A stretch of 64,000 nt of DNA from Furcasterigmium furcatum (lineage: Eukaryota; Ascomycota; Sordariomycetes; Glomerellales; Plectosphaerellaceae). The stretch is from assembly GCA_001599815.1 (NCBI GenBank), contig BCIA01000005.1, forward strand, positions 4,100,472 through 4,164,471, given 5' to 3'. The notes beneath the pieces are model-generated. The model was not told the DNA's origin and did no database searches. It saw nothing but the letters and a program-made list of their open reading frames with translations. Of the stretch, positions 54,346 through 64,000 are shown one piece after another. Numbering within the stretch: position 1 is the first letter of the stretch; every line of letters starts with the position of its first letter. The position numbers were made by a program, and so were the translations under genes.

Positions 54346-57300
54346 TTAAAAGTTGATCTTGCTTGTGAGCCTGGAACCTCCCTTGACCGGGGCCGGGAGG
54401 CATTGAGTGAGGCGGTCGCGATCTTTGCTCAAGTTAGTGTCAAGTACTTCAACCACGAGGATGAGAGAAACCTACCCGCCTCCTTCTCAAACAGAAGGGT
54501 AATGTCATCGTGCTCGCCCGGAAGATCTGGGAAGTCCAGGCAGATGAAGCCGCCGTCATCCGCATTCGGGTCGCCGTCCTGAGGCATCCGCGGAAGAGGG
54601 AATTTGGCGTCGACGAGCTTGATCCCGTACTGCTTGCTGCGTGAGAAGCTCTCGTACACGTCGGTCCCCTTGAGGACGAAGTTCATGCACTGTCCGTGGG
54701 CAAAGTCGGGGAAGAAGGCCAGTAGCTGCAGCACCTTGTCCTGCTGGACCACCTGAATTCGCGTCCATCCCGCCTCCCACTTCTTATGGATAGGAACGAC
54801 CATTCTCCTGCGGGCGATTGCAAAGGTGGACGCCAGCCCGTCAAACTTGACAGTAAACCCTGTCAAGGCAGCCTGGAAATCGTGTAAGTCCTTTAAAGTC
54901 GGGAACTTGAATGTGCGAATCGACTGCATCGTCTGTAGCATCTTCAAGGTCTCTGTTGAGTCCTTTGGGACCTCCTTGCCAGATTGCGCATCAGAGACGG
55001 CCATGGTGATGTCGTGTTGCGGTCGTCGAAGAATGGACATGCTCTTTGCATCCTCGACATCCAGCCTCACCCTCAGCTCTCCAGTCTCGACGTTGACCCT
55101 GTCGGTGATTGTGCCAATCTTGGAGTCTAGAACAATTCTGAGCTTGTCCGACAGCACCGTCGCAGGCAACTCGTCACCTCCAGTGTCATCATTGATAATT
55201 CTGACCATCTGCCAAGGTAACTTATTGACGCCCGGCAAGCCGACAGTGTCATCGAGGCTGCGCGACATGGAGAAGCTAGCCAGAGGCACGTCGGCATAGA
55301 TGGTCTCATCCGAAAGGACGGCAGTGCCTGTGAGCAAAGTGTGAAACTTGAGCCTTTCCGTCTCGTCATTGAAGGATAGCACCATGCTACCCTTCTGCCG
55401 CGCAGTGTCGCACTTGAGCAACAGTGCAGGATCGCCGCTGTCTCCACGAAGGAATCCGAAGACGATGGCTTGCTGAGGCGTCCAGGCTGGGTTTATCCCG
55501 CTAAGAGACCTGGTTCGGGGGCCAGACACCACAGCCAAACGGCAACCCCGATGCCAGCTGCGCGGTCCGGTCGCAGTGTTCTCCTTGTGTATTCTCTCGA
55601 AAAGGGCAATGTCGCATAACGGCACCGGCTCCTTAGGGAAGGCTCTAGACTGCGGGTCGGCATCGAAGAACTGAAACGTTCGAAGGGTGGCCCTGAAGAT
55701 GCAGCTCTCGTCGCTTCGGGGATACAAGGTGGCCTGTGTCTTCGATCCAAAGTCGTACATGCCCCAGAGCGTTCGGTAATCCTGCTGTGTGCACTGCACC
55801 GCCACCTTGAAACCGCGGGGTAGGGCGACTTCAAGTGCGCAAGTATCGTTGTTCCAGCGAACCTGCTCAAAGGTCGGGCCGGTGTTCTTGTTGCCGGAGA
55901 TGCGCAGGTGGATATTGTTGTTCTGGCTGGCCACGACAAAGACGGGGCTTGCCGAATTTTGCTGTCTGACCATGGACAGGAAGCAGGGGAAGTGCAGCGC
56001 ACCGGCCTCGTTCCCTTGCTCCATCAAAAAGACGTCCACGAACACCCTGCCAAAGCTGAAGACGTCTGTGCTGTCGCCTAAAGGCAGTGCTTGCAGGGCC
56101 TCTGCGGCCGAAGAGGGTCGAAGCTCTCCGGTCATGGACCCGGACGCGTGGCCGGTCAGGAGGGCAATCATGTCTCCGCTCAGCTTGGGGTACTCCATCC
56201 AGATAGACTTGTCCAGTGTTTGGGGCAGGAAGGCCTCCTCTGGTGGCAGAAAGCCATTCCTCTTCATCGACACGGAAAGCTTTCTAAGATTGTATACGAT
56301 GACTTGGCGGGCTTCGTCGACATCTTGAAGTGGTGGGAGCTGTCTGTTAGACATGATCTCAGGGATTGCTTCCTCCGATATCCAATGCGACTTGGCCAGG
56401 TTGGTGTAAGACTGCTGGCGATCAATCTCGGCGTGCATCTGGTCTTTGGGGCTCGAGGGCCGCGTGCGGATGGCGGATTCCAGGCCCATTCTGCCCTTCA
56501 AGAACCACCAGAGGGCTGCCCGGATCAGGTCGTGCGGGTCGCAGGCCGAAAGGGGCCGCACAGTCTCAGCATGAAGCCTGAAAAGCTCACTGAGGTGGCG
56601 CGTCCTGGTGACGAAAGCTAACAGGGCATCATCTCCCGAGGGCGACATAGCGTCTGTAGTACGGACCGATGCTTGCCTCGAGGCAAAGGAGTGAGCGGCC
56701 GACACAGCAGAAATTGGGGTCATGGCGGGGTACTGTTGCTGCTGGGGCTGGTACGGCGGCGGTTGGTGCTGCTGCGAGGCCGAGCTGGGCTGGCGTGTAA
56801 AGCCCGTGCTGTTGCTCTGCTGAGTATAGTTACTATTCGCAGAGTACACAGAGGTCGGGCTTTCCCCAGTTGGCTGCGGTCTGTTTGCCTGGGTGTTCAT
56901 CTGCGTCTGCGGGGACATGGGCCGGATCTTGCTGAGCTCTGGGGACTGTTGGAAGGGGTCCAGAGGGGGCTGCCCGCTGGGGTCCTCGAAGGGGTTCTGC
57001 TGTGCGCTGGGATTCACGCGCGGGTCCTTTCGGACAGCTTCAGCAAAGGCCCTACCCTCCGCCTGGCGCATTTCCGCCTGCTGCAACTCAAGGAAGGATT
57101 TCCTATTCTCATCCTTCATCCTGCTCTGACTGGTGTCCAAGTGGCGAGCTCGCGGGGGTATTGGTGGCACAACCTCCTCCTTGTCTGGCCGTGGCGGCGG
57201 GACCCCTGGGTTTGTTGCCGCGGGAGAGGCAATGGAGCTGAAGCCGGTCTGGGTCCGCCTGATGGGCGCGGGCACAAAGTCATCGTCGGCGGTCCGCCTG

Positions 57301-57809
57301 CCAGTGGGCGGCTCCCTAGCGGTAAGGGGCTCTTGAGGCGGCAGTGGTGACCGCGGAGGAGCAGGAGCAGGCGGAGGGCGCATCTTCTTCCTCTTAGAAA
57401 TTTCGATGACGGGGGTTGTGGTCTCATCACCTCCTTCGCCGATGACCTCTGGTGGGGTGTCGACAAAGTGAACAGAGTATCCTTTCTTGTTCTTCCTGGG
57501 AGCGCGAACGGCGGGGCTCGTGGTTCGAGGTCGGTGGGACAAGCTCGATTGAGACTGAGAGCCAACATCGAGGGCGCCGGGATATCGGGGAGCGGTTCGG
57601 GTGTCGAGCTTGGTGAGGACGGGCAAGCCAGGCGAAGGTGGTGCGATCGATGGGTGGGGGTTGCCCGAGGCGTGGAGGAAGTCGTTGACGGCGTCAGTGG
57701 AGGACTGCTGCTGCTGCTTGGACTCCTTCTCCTTGCCTCCGAACAGCTTGCCCATGAGGCGGCCGCGCCTGGAGACGCGGCCCTCGTCCGCGGGCACGTC
57801 GTTTTCCAT
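54346..57809 (-). CDS. large conserved fungal protein with PH-like region, function unknown
   Basis: Two exons: 57809-54476 and a small last exon 54422-54346 (intron 53 bp, donor GTAGGT, branch-like CTAAC), giving about 1136 aa. The unspliced frame would end RFLSSSWLKYLTLT; the spliced end ADRDRLTQCLPAPVKGGSRL is more protein-like. The first 400 residues are disordered, Pro/Gln/Ser-rich with a KNKKGYSVHFVDTPPEV block. The rest is folded: an all-helical part (PHDLIRAALWWFLKGRMGLE; RQVIVYNLRKLSVSMKRNGF) and repeated beta-rich blocks (VRWNNDTCALEVALPRGFKV; FGFLRGDSGDPALLLKCDTA) that look PH-like. I recall this as a common unnamed Pezizomycotina family. Function unknown. Confidence 0.78.
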
Positions 57810-59717
57810 ACTCTATCGGGCGCGGAGACGTTCAATCGGCGGCGACATCGAGGTGGGCAAGTGCCTGGAGGTAGGAGAGGCTGGGATTAGCGGGGGTTGG
57901 CGGTGCGGGTGCGAGTGCGCCGCTCTGGACAGTTACCAAGCACCGCGGGTCGAGGATGACGGCGAGGGGGTTGGCAAATGGTGCTGACGGGAGGCAAATT
58001 GTCGCGATGAGCGGCCGAGGAGCTGGCAGATCGCCCACCAAGTGGAATGGCGGCCAGGCACGTGTGTGCGAGGGCAGCGCCCGCTCAGAGGCGGGAGTGG
58101 GAGATTGGGAGGTGGTTAAATAGGCGGGCTGATGTCTGGGCAGACGTGAGGCGACAGGGGCTCCGAGGTCGAGTGGCCTTGTGTAGTGCAGCGAAGATGT
58201 TGTCTTCGATCGAGGCGGCGGGTGAGGTCGAGGCAAGCCAGATGCAGGTCCGAGCAGTTGCAGGAGGAGCAAGAAACCGGAAGAGGCGACGAAGCTGACG
58301 GGTGATGTAGGTGAGGTGCGGTGCCAAAAGGCGGGGGAGGGCGGAAGGAGGCTGCAGCCACAAGGAGCCGCCGTGGTGGGCTGAAAGGAGGCCGAGTATC
58401 GACCTGCGTATTGTCTCCGAAGAGGGGGGAGAGCTGTCCGTGGACCTCCGGGACCGTAGGGCAGCAATGTTGCCGGCGGTACAGAGGATTGGCAGAGGTG
58501 TAGGGGTGGTGGTGGTGTCGAGGATGTGAAGATGGAAGCGGAAGCTTGGAGCCCAACGTCCAGTGCCAGGCGAACAGGGACGGGACAAGACGTGGACCTC
58601 CACCGGGAACTTAAGCTGGGTCCAGGGGTTTCAGGTTTCAAAGGGCAGGAAGGAGTGAGTGAGGATCCACGATTCCCCCCAATGCCAATCCCAGCGTGGA
58701 CCCTTAAAAGTCAATCCACTCCTCGCTGCTCCCTCCCTCCTCAACTCCTAATTATCCTCTCACCCTCGGGAGATCCGTGGCCAAGTCCACAAATATCAGC
58801 CAACGGCGTCCAGGGACCACCCCTGAGAACACAGGTATCCCAAGGGGCAGACTGTGTGCGCAATCTTGACGATCAGAGAGGCTCAGCCTTTCGGTTCATG
58901 GATTGAGGCACGACGTCGCCCGTCCAGCTATTCAGCCTCCCCCCCGCCTCCCGCATCGTTGGCGTCGTGCCGCCGGTTCAGGGAGACAGCCTGGCCCGTT
59001 GCCAAGCCGGGCCCTTTACCGGGAGGTTATATCGGGATACGAACACCTGCCGACACCGAGCATCGAATCTGTCGAAGCCCAGGGCTCATTTTCTTCAAGA
59101 AGCCCTGCCAACGCCGTGACACGAGAAGGTCTCCGCCAGGAATGTGCGACCGCCTTCGTGTCCCGCGACACATTGATCAATGGGGTCGGGCTGACTCGCA
59201 GATTCGGTGTTCCTGGAAATCCGTTGACGGACAGGGGGGTGGGCATGTCGCGTGCCCGCGCTTTCCGCGATGTCAATTGGACCTCCACATCGCGCTCGAC
59301 ACTATCATGCATTTCCGCGCTGTCGGGCACATGCTACGAAAGGGGTTGTAGCCTCTGGAATCTGGGGTGAGCCACGTTGCGCGACCATCTCGTCTCGCGT
59401 GTCGTCGCAGCCGCATTCCCTGGCCGAGGACGCGATTTCTCATCAGGGCGAAGAGTACACACGTGCTCGGATCACGGACTCGAATGTCGCTAGATGATCG
59501 ATATGTGTCTGAATGGGCAACAGGCCATGAATAGCTGCTCTTCAGGGCCGCGGGTAGGGGCCAATGCTAATTTTCACCGTCCAGCAATTTCCACGACAAT
59601 GCAATCAATCATGCTCATCAGATTCAACTAACAAATCCAAGCAGGCCGCTCCAAATGAGCCTCGACACATTTCTGAACGATCCAGACTTCTCATGCGTCA
59701 CTCACAGCCCGTGGCTC
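57810..59717. other. 1.9 kb intergenic region
   Basis: Upstream of the large minus-strand gene and downstream of the next one. A minus-strand frame at 57832-58641 (269 codons) is open but Pro/Ser/Thr-rich in several frames at once, which fits a pyrimidine-rich leader better than a protein. Nothing else recognised. Confidence 0.4.
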
Positions 59718-61387
59718 TCAACCGCGCACCAACTGCCCCAGCCGCTTCTCAATCTTATCCCGACCCTCCGTCGTAAGCCATACCTCATGGCCGGCCTTCT
59801 CAACGATATCCCAGTGCTGCAAATTCCGCGTCAGATGTGTAAGGTCCCTCTGCTTCTTCTCCCACTGGTCGTCCCTCTTCACCGCCACCCCAGACGTGAT
59901 GACCGTCAGCGGCGTGCCCTTTTCCTGGATGGCCCGCGCGCTCGCCACGTCCCGTTTGGTGAGGGTATCCGCCACGAGCGCCTCCTGCAGCCGCGCGAAG
60001 ATGTTCTTGCCGCTCTGCCGCGATGACCGGCCCCAGACCCTGTCCAGGCCGCTGCGGCCGCGGAATATCGCGCCTGGGAGGCGTTCGAGTCCCAGTGGGG
60101 AGATAATGCCTCGAAGCCAGAGGAGGAAACCCCGGCCCGGGGATGAGATGCGCCCGAGCAGGTCTTCGTGGAGGGGGTCGATGAGGAGCAGGCCGTGGAT
60201 GTTCTTGCCGTGTCGGGACGAGAAGATACGTGCGTAGATCGACCCGACACCGGCAGCCGCAACGACCCAGGGGCCATGCTCGTCAGCACGGGCGAGGGCC
60301 TCGCTCATAGCATCGATGACCATACCGGCGGACAGCGGCGAGGGCGCGGTGTCACTCCACGCGAAACCGGGGCGGTCGACAAAGCAGTACCGCGAGATGG
60401 AGCCGTTCTTGATGGCAGCGTCCGCGAACTGCCACAGGCCGTACTCCACAGGCATCTCGCCGCCTTCGAAGAGGACCGTCGGCGTCTTCTTGCCCTTTTC
60501 GTTTGTCGAGTTGCCCTGACAGTAGACGTGAATCTGGTACTGGTCGCTGTCGACCCAGTATCTGGTGCCAGGGGGCGCGACGCCGGCATCAAGGGATTTG
60601 AGGAGGAGATTGAGGAAGAGCAGAACGACGACGACGGAGAGCACGACGTAAGCGATCGTCGAAACCAGGACGGCCGACCACTCGAACAATGATCGTCGGG
60701 TCTCAACACGGCCGGTGAGACGCTCCTCCTCCTCGGCCTTGCCCCATTTAACCGTGCGATCAACGAGCACGGCCCACAAACTCATTAACAGTGCCCCTGG
60801 ATATTTATCAGTATTCCATCCAACCTCAATGCTTCAAAGGGGGCAAACTCACAAATGACACTCGTACTCCCAACCCACCCCTCCTCATGGCGGTTCCTCT
60901 CCACAGCCAGCGTGATGATCATGTTAACAACCAGCATGAACGCCATGAACACGCTCAGGATCCTCACAGCCCTCGACGGCGCCGAGAAGAACACGAGCGT
61001 GAACAGGATGTTGAACAGCGCCAAGCTCGCATAGCTGAAGGACTGGAAGCTCGAGCCGCGGGTGTGCATCCCCGGCGGCGTGACGAATATGGATACGAGC
61101 TGCAGCACCCACCAGGTGAAGGTGAGGATGGAGAAGATCACGGTGAGGTAGCGCACGGCGCGGACGGCCCAGAGGTTGTAGGGGCTCACGGCCGGGTCGT
61201 CGATGTCGAGATAGGGCCGGTCGCTGTCGAGCCGGTTCGGGAGGAGGCGGGTGTGCTCGTTGGGCGGGGGGCGGAGCGAAGAGTTGCCGTCGTCGGCGTC
61301 GTCGTCGTCGTCGTCTTCGGAGCGGCGGCCGTTGACGGGGTCATCGTCATGATGGTCGTTTTTGTTGTGAGTTCCAAACAGAGGCAT
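59718..61387 (-). CDS. DUF2434-type membrane protein with alpha/beta-hydrolase domain
   Basis: Two exons (61387-60853 and 60796-59718; intron 56 bp) give 537 aa. The join restores VGSTSVIWALLMSLWAVLVD across the boundary, so the two long minus-strand frames are one gene. An acidic N-terminus (Asp run at about 25-33) and EHTRLLPNR precede four to five TM helices (about residues 78-245). An alpha/beta-hydrolase domain follows (TPTVLFEGGEMPVEYGLWQF; FVDRPGFAWSD; LLLIDPLHEDLL; AGHEVWLT). At the nucleophile elbow the sequence is AAAGVGSIYARIF, so the expected GxSxG serine is not at its usual place. Family members are described only as integral membrane proteins; function unknown. Start MPLFGTHNKND. 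Confidence 0.82.
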
Positions 61388-62382
61388 TGTGGGCGACTGT
61401 GCTTGGGTGTCGTGTGAGAGATGGTGTCAGAGGCGATTCGTAGGATTATCCTCAGTTCCAAGCCTTCTATCTCAAGACGGGCGTGTAAATGTGATCGATC
61501 GTCTTGGCCTTTTCGCTCTCGAAAGCGTGTAAGTGCCGAGCTGGAGTTTCCACGACGAGAATTAGGCGATCACCAGAGAAAGAGAAATTCACCACGGGAG
61601 ACGTTTGCGATAAGACCAGACTTCCCTCGCCCCGAAAACTAGCAGCCCGTCATTGCTTTATGAGACGGAGGCAAGACGACGTGGACCAGGAAACTACTGC
61701 TCTCAAGCGCAATGAATCTCGCGGTCATGTACGTCATCCTTCGCGAACCCGGCCCTCAAAAACGGCAGGCGTGACCCTCCACACGCCGTGCCGATTGGCC
61801 CGGCCGAGAGCCCGCTAGCAACCTGGACGATCCCGGAGGCTAGCTCCGGACAAGCCCCGAATCTGAAATGGCTTGTGCAGGTTGCGACCGCATTTCATCG
61901 GGCACTTACAGGCCGGGATGGATGGGTCGATCGTGAGGGTGTTGACCCGGACGTTCATGATTACCACGGATATGTGAAATGGATTCCTGACGTACTACAC
62001 CACGCTAACTGGCCGTGATCCATACGTCGTAAAGTCGTACACAGCATACCAAACATTGTCGTGACGGCGTGACTTTCTTAATATCAAGCAAACCGGCATG
62101 CTAAACTAACAAGAATGCAAGTCATCATGGCCCGCAGATCCGACTCCGCCCTGCCATCATTACCTGTACATGATTCCGGGCCGAGCCGCCTCCACCCATG
62201 TGACCGTGGACTGGAGCGGCATGCCCGAGAAAGGGTATATGTGCTGAAGCAAAAGAATAAAACCGACACGAGGCTCGCAATGATGGGCTCCCAAAGACCT
62301 TAACCCCTTACCATGACACGTTAATAACCCACCAGCCACACTTTCCTTCTTCTTGTGCCACATGAAGATGCTGGCATGATGC
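61388..62382. other. intergenic region
   Basis: 995 bp between minus-strand genes. It holds the promoter of the hydrolase-domain gene. A plus-strand frame at 61504-61818 looks like chance. No RNA gene recognised. Confidence 0.35.
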
Positions 62383-63660
62383 TCACGCCTCCCAGGGCGC
62401 AATTGGGCTCCTCAGCTTGGTGCTCGAGGACGAAGCCGACGAGATGGATGCTGCTGTGGTCGACTGCGTGTTGTACGACGCCCTCTTCCTCTGCTCCGCA
62501 CGCCTGATGGCCTGCTTGTCAGGGTTGGGACCACCGGCGGTCTTTATGGCAGTGGTCGGTATCTGCCCAATAGGCGCGTGCATCTTGTTGTGCGGAGCAG
62601 GGTCGTCCAGATGAACTCCTCTCTTCTTGAACTCCTGCTTCCGAAGTTGCTTGAAGTCCTGGGCGGAAGGTTCGCCAGTGTTGAACCAGTCTTTGACCTG
62701 TGAGAGCCAGCGAGGCTTGCCATCTCGGGACTTTGGCGGCTTGTTGCCTGTCTTCTGAGCACGAGTCCTGTCACTGCTGCTGACAGAAGGACTGTACTCA
62801 GAGACACGATGCTGGGTGGAGTGTGATGTTCTCGGGCAGGGGGTGGGCTCCGTGAGGTCGTCGGGGTTGCCCGGGTGCTCCATCTTGCTCGAGGACACGC
62901 GAGATTTGGAGCTTGCAGAGTCGGTCTTTGCCGTACTGGGGGAACCGTGGGCCATGTGGTCTTTGACGTGAGGGGGGTCGATTGCACCTGTTGACGGTGG
63001 ACGCAAAATGTGAACGCGATGAGGGGTCAAGAAGCTTGCGTCGACTGATCGACAAACGGTATGACGTCGAGGGTTGCTGGGGGGATCCTGCGAGTGAAAT
63101 TTGGATAGAAGTGGCGTGTTGATGTTCTCAGGGAAAGACGTCTCGTTGCGGGAGTTAGGGCCAGAGTCTCTGGTCAGCCCTGATTTTGTATGTGTCAAGC
63201 GCTGGGGACGCTCCTCCTGCGATCTCTTCGCCAACGGAGAAGAATCCTATTCTTCTATAAATGCGGCTTGATCTAAGCCGACTGCAATGGACAATCTGTG
63301 AGCTTCTTCGATCTTGGACCGGCGTCGGGGGGACCCAGAGGTGGCCCAATGCCAGAGGTTGTCGGCAGACTTTTTGGGCGGAGAAGGCGCGCCACTGATC
63401 TCGAGAGAAAATGGCGAGAGAGCTGCCTGACCGAGTTGGTCCCAGGAGAACGAAGCTCGCTTTGGAGGAGGAGAGAAGGATGTCCTTCTCGTGGGGTTTG
63501 GTGTAGGGCTTTCGGTAGGCTGGGGTTGGATCTTGAGAGGGTAGGAGTAATTGCGTGGCAATGCGCCGACTACGTGTTGCTTCGAGTTTGATAAATGAGT
63601 CTGGTCGCCGTACGGATGTTGGTGAGCCGCAGTTTTCTTGGAGTGGCCGAAGAGAGGCAT
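62383..63660 (-). CDS. conserved basic fungal protein with an in-frame TAG
   Basis: A single frame of 426 codons from ATG 63660 (MPLFGHSKKTAAHQH), broken only by TAG at codon 138 (63249-63247). The N-terminal part is Ser/Pro-rich and ends GLDQAAFIEE before the TAG; DSSPLAKRSQEERPQ follows. The C-terminal 120 residues carry a conserved block, WLSQVKDWFNTGEPSAQDFK, then KKRGVHLDDP, KMHAPIGQIPTTAIK and GGPNPDKQAIRRAEQRKR, that I recall from unnamed proteins across filamentous ascomycetes. No enzyme motif, signal peptide or membrane segment is seen. The TAG lies in a perfect hairpin. Without read-through only 137 residues, lacking the conserved block, would be made; a downstream start (for example at M117 of the second part) is also possible. 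Confidence 0.65.
63238..63256 (-). repeat. perfect 8-bp hairpin around the in-frame TAG
   Basis: On the mRNA (minus) strand AGAAGAAT, a 3-nt loop AGG, then ATTCTTCT. The arms are exactly complementary. The U of the UAG closes the stem and its A is the first loop base. Confidence 0.85.
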
Positions 63661-64000
63661 GGTGGTACCGGAGGCGCTCAGGTGGAGGAGGAGAGCATGG
63701 TGGGCTCAACAGGCATGGCTGTTTCTGAACAATACTTCTTGTGTTTGAGGCGGAAATCAGTCTGGAACCTCCGAGTTCGTGCAACTGTGAGGCTGATGGT
63801 CGTGATAGTACGTGGTTCGATTCGCGGAAAGCAGGCCGAGTCGAGGTGGCACTGCCAAGGCAGGAGACAATAGTATTGTCTTGGAGGTTGGAACAACAAA
63901 GTTGCTGTTGTTGCAGAGAGGAAAGGAGCGACGTCGTTTTCGCATCAACCAGAGATCCTCAACGTCGAATGCGAAAGCTGGACGGCAATCTGGGTAGAGG
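63661..64000. other. upstream flank of the last gene
   Basis: 340 bp of presumed promoter and 5' leader for the minus-strand gene at 62383-63660. No gene is recognised before the window ends. Confidence 0.35.

Noticed and set aside
57832..58641. Minus-strand frame of 269 codons upstream of the large conserved gene
   Set aside because: Composition is dominated by Pro, Ser, Thr and Arg in several frames at once, as expected for a pyrimidine-rich leader; no conserved motif.
32240..63249. Genome-wide reassignment of UAG to an amino acid
   Set aside because: TAG is the natural terminal codon of several intact conserved genes here (for example the reductase ending at 4239, the Lec1-type gene at 27036 and the regulator at 40785).

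Overview
The window is nuclear DNA from a filamentous ascomycete, most likely a Sordariomycete. The evidence is GC-rich coding sequence, short introns (about 50-250 bp) with GTRNGT donors and YAG acceptors, two Zn2Cys6 regulators, a fungal NACHT-type STAND protein and fungus-specific families. There is no sign of bacterial, viral or organellar origin. I reconstructed exon structures by hand from reading frames and splice signals.

Layout. 0.3-8 kb: a five-exon NirA/NIT4-like Zn2Cys6 regulator, a 6-phosphogluconate-dehydrogenase-like reductase, an eight-exon Yra1/ALY mRNA export factor and an Anp1-family mannosyltransferase divergent from it. 8-15 kb: a membrane protein of unknown function, the peroxisomal E2 enzyme Pex4 and a Ser/Pro-rich 'cell wall proline-rich' type protein. 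15-20 kb: a 4.6 kb stretch with no convincing gene. 20-30 kb: Cgr1 (small and split over three exons), a coiled-coil membrane protein, a Lec1-type PX/DUF3818 protein and the succinate dehydrogenase flavoprotein SDH1. 30-38 kb: a 3-dehydroshikimate-dehydratase-like gene, a gene-poor patch with a Ty3/gypsy relic, a GRF zinc-finger protein and a decayed gene. 38-50 kb: a second Zn2Cys6 regulator, an ELMO/CED-12 protein, a NACHT STAND protein, U2AF small subunit and an Osh-type oxysterol-binding protein. 52-64 kb: a MYND zinc-finger protein, a very large conserved fungal protein, a DUF2434/alpha-beta-hydrolase membrane protein and a conserved basic protein. These are mostly independent housekeeping genes, not a metabolic cluster.

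Most interesting signal. At least three apparently good genes (near 32.2, 53.4 and 63.2 kb), and possibly two more (44.8 and 37.5 kb), are interrupted by a single in-frame stop that is TAG in every case, with the same frame staying open and protein-like afterwards. In the MYND gene the TAG falls where I expect a conserved Trp (TGG). In two genes the TAG adenine sits in the loop of a predicted RNA hairpin, one with a perfect 8-bp stem. This is the signature expected of sexual-stage A-to-I mRNA editing (UAG to UIG, read as UGG/Trp) known from Fusarium, Neurospora and Sordaria. TAG also ends several ordinary genes here, so the codon is not reassigned genome-wide. Ordinary nonsense mutation, RIP-like mutation or assembly error remain alternatives. 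Other unusual structure includes a perfect 18-bp inverted repeat over a stop codon, a 16-bp palindrome between convergent genes and a triplicated 3' splice-site repeat.
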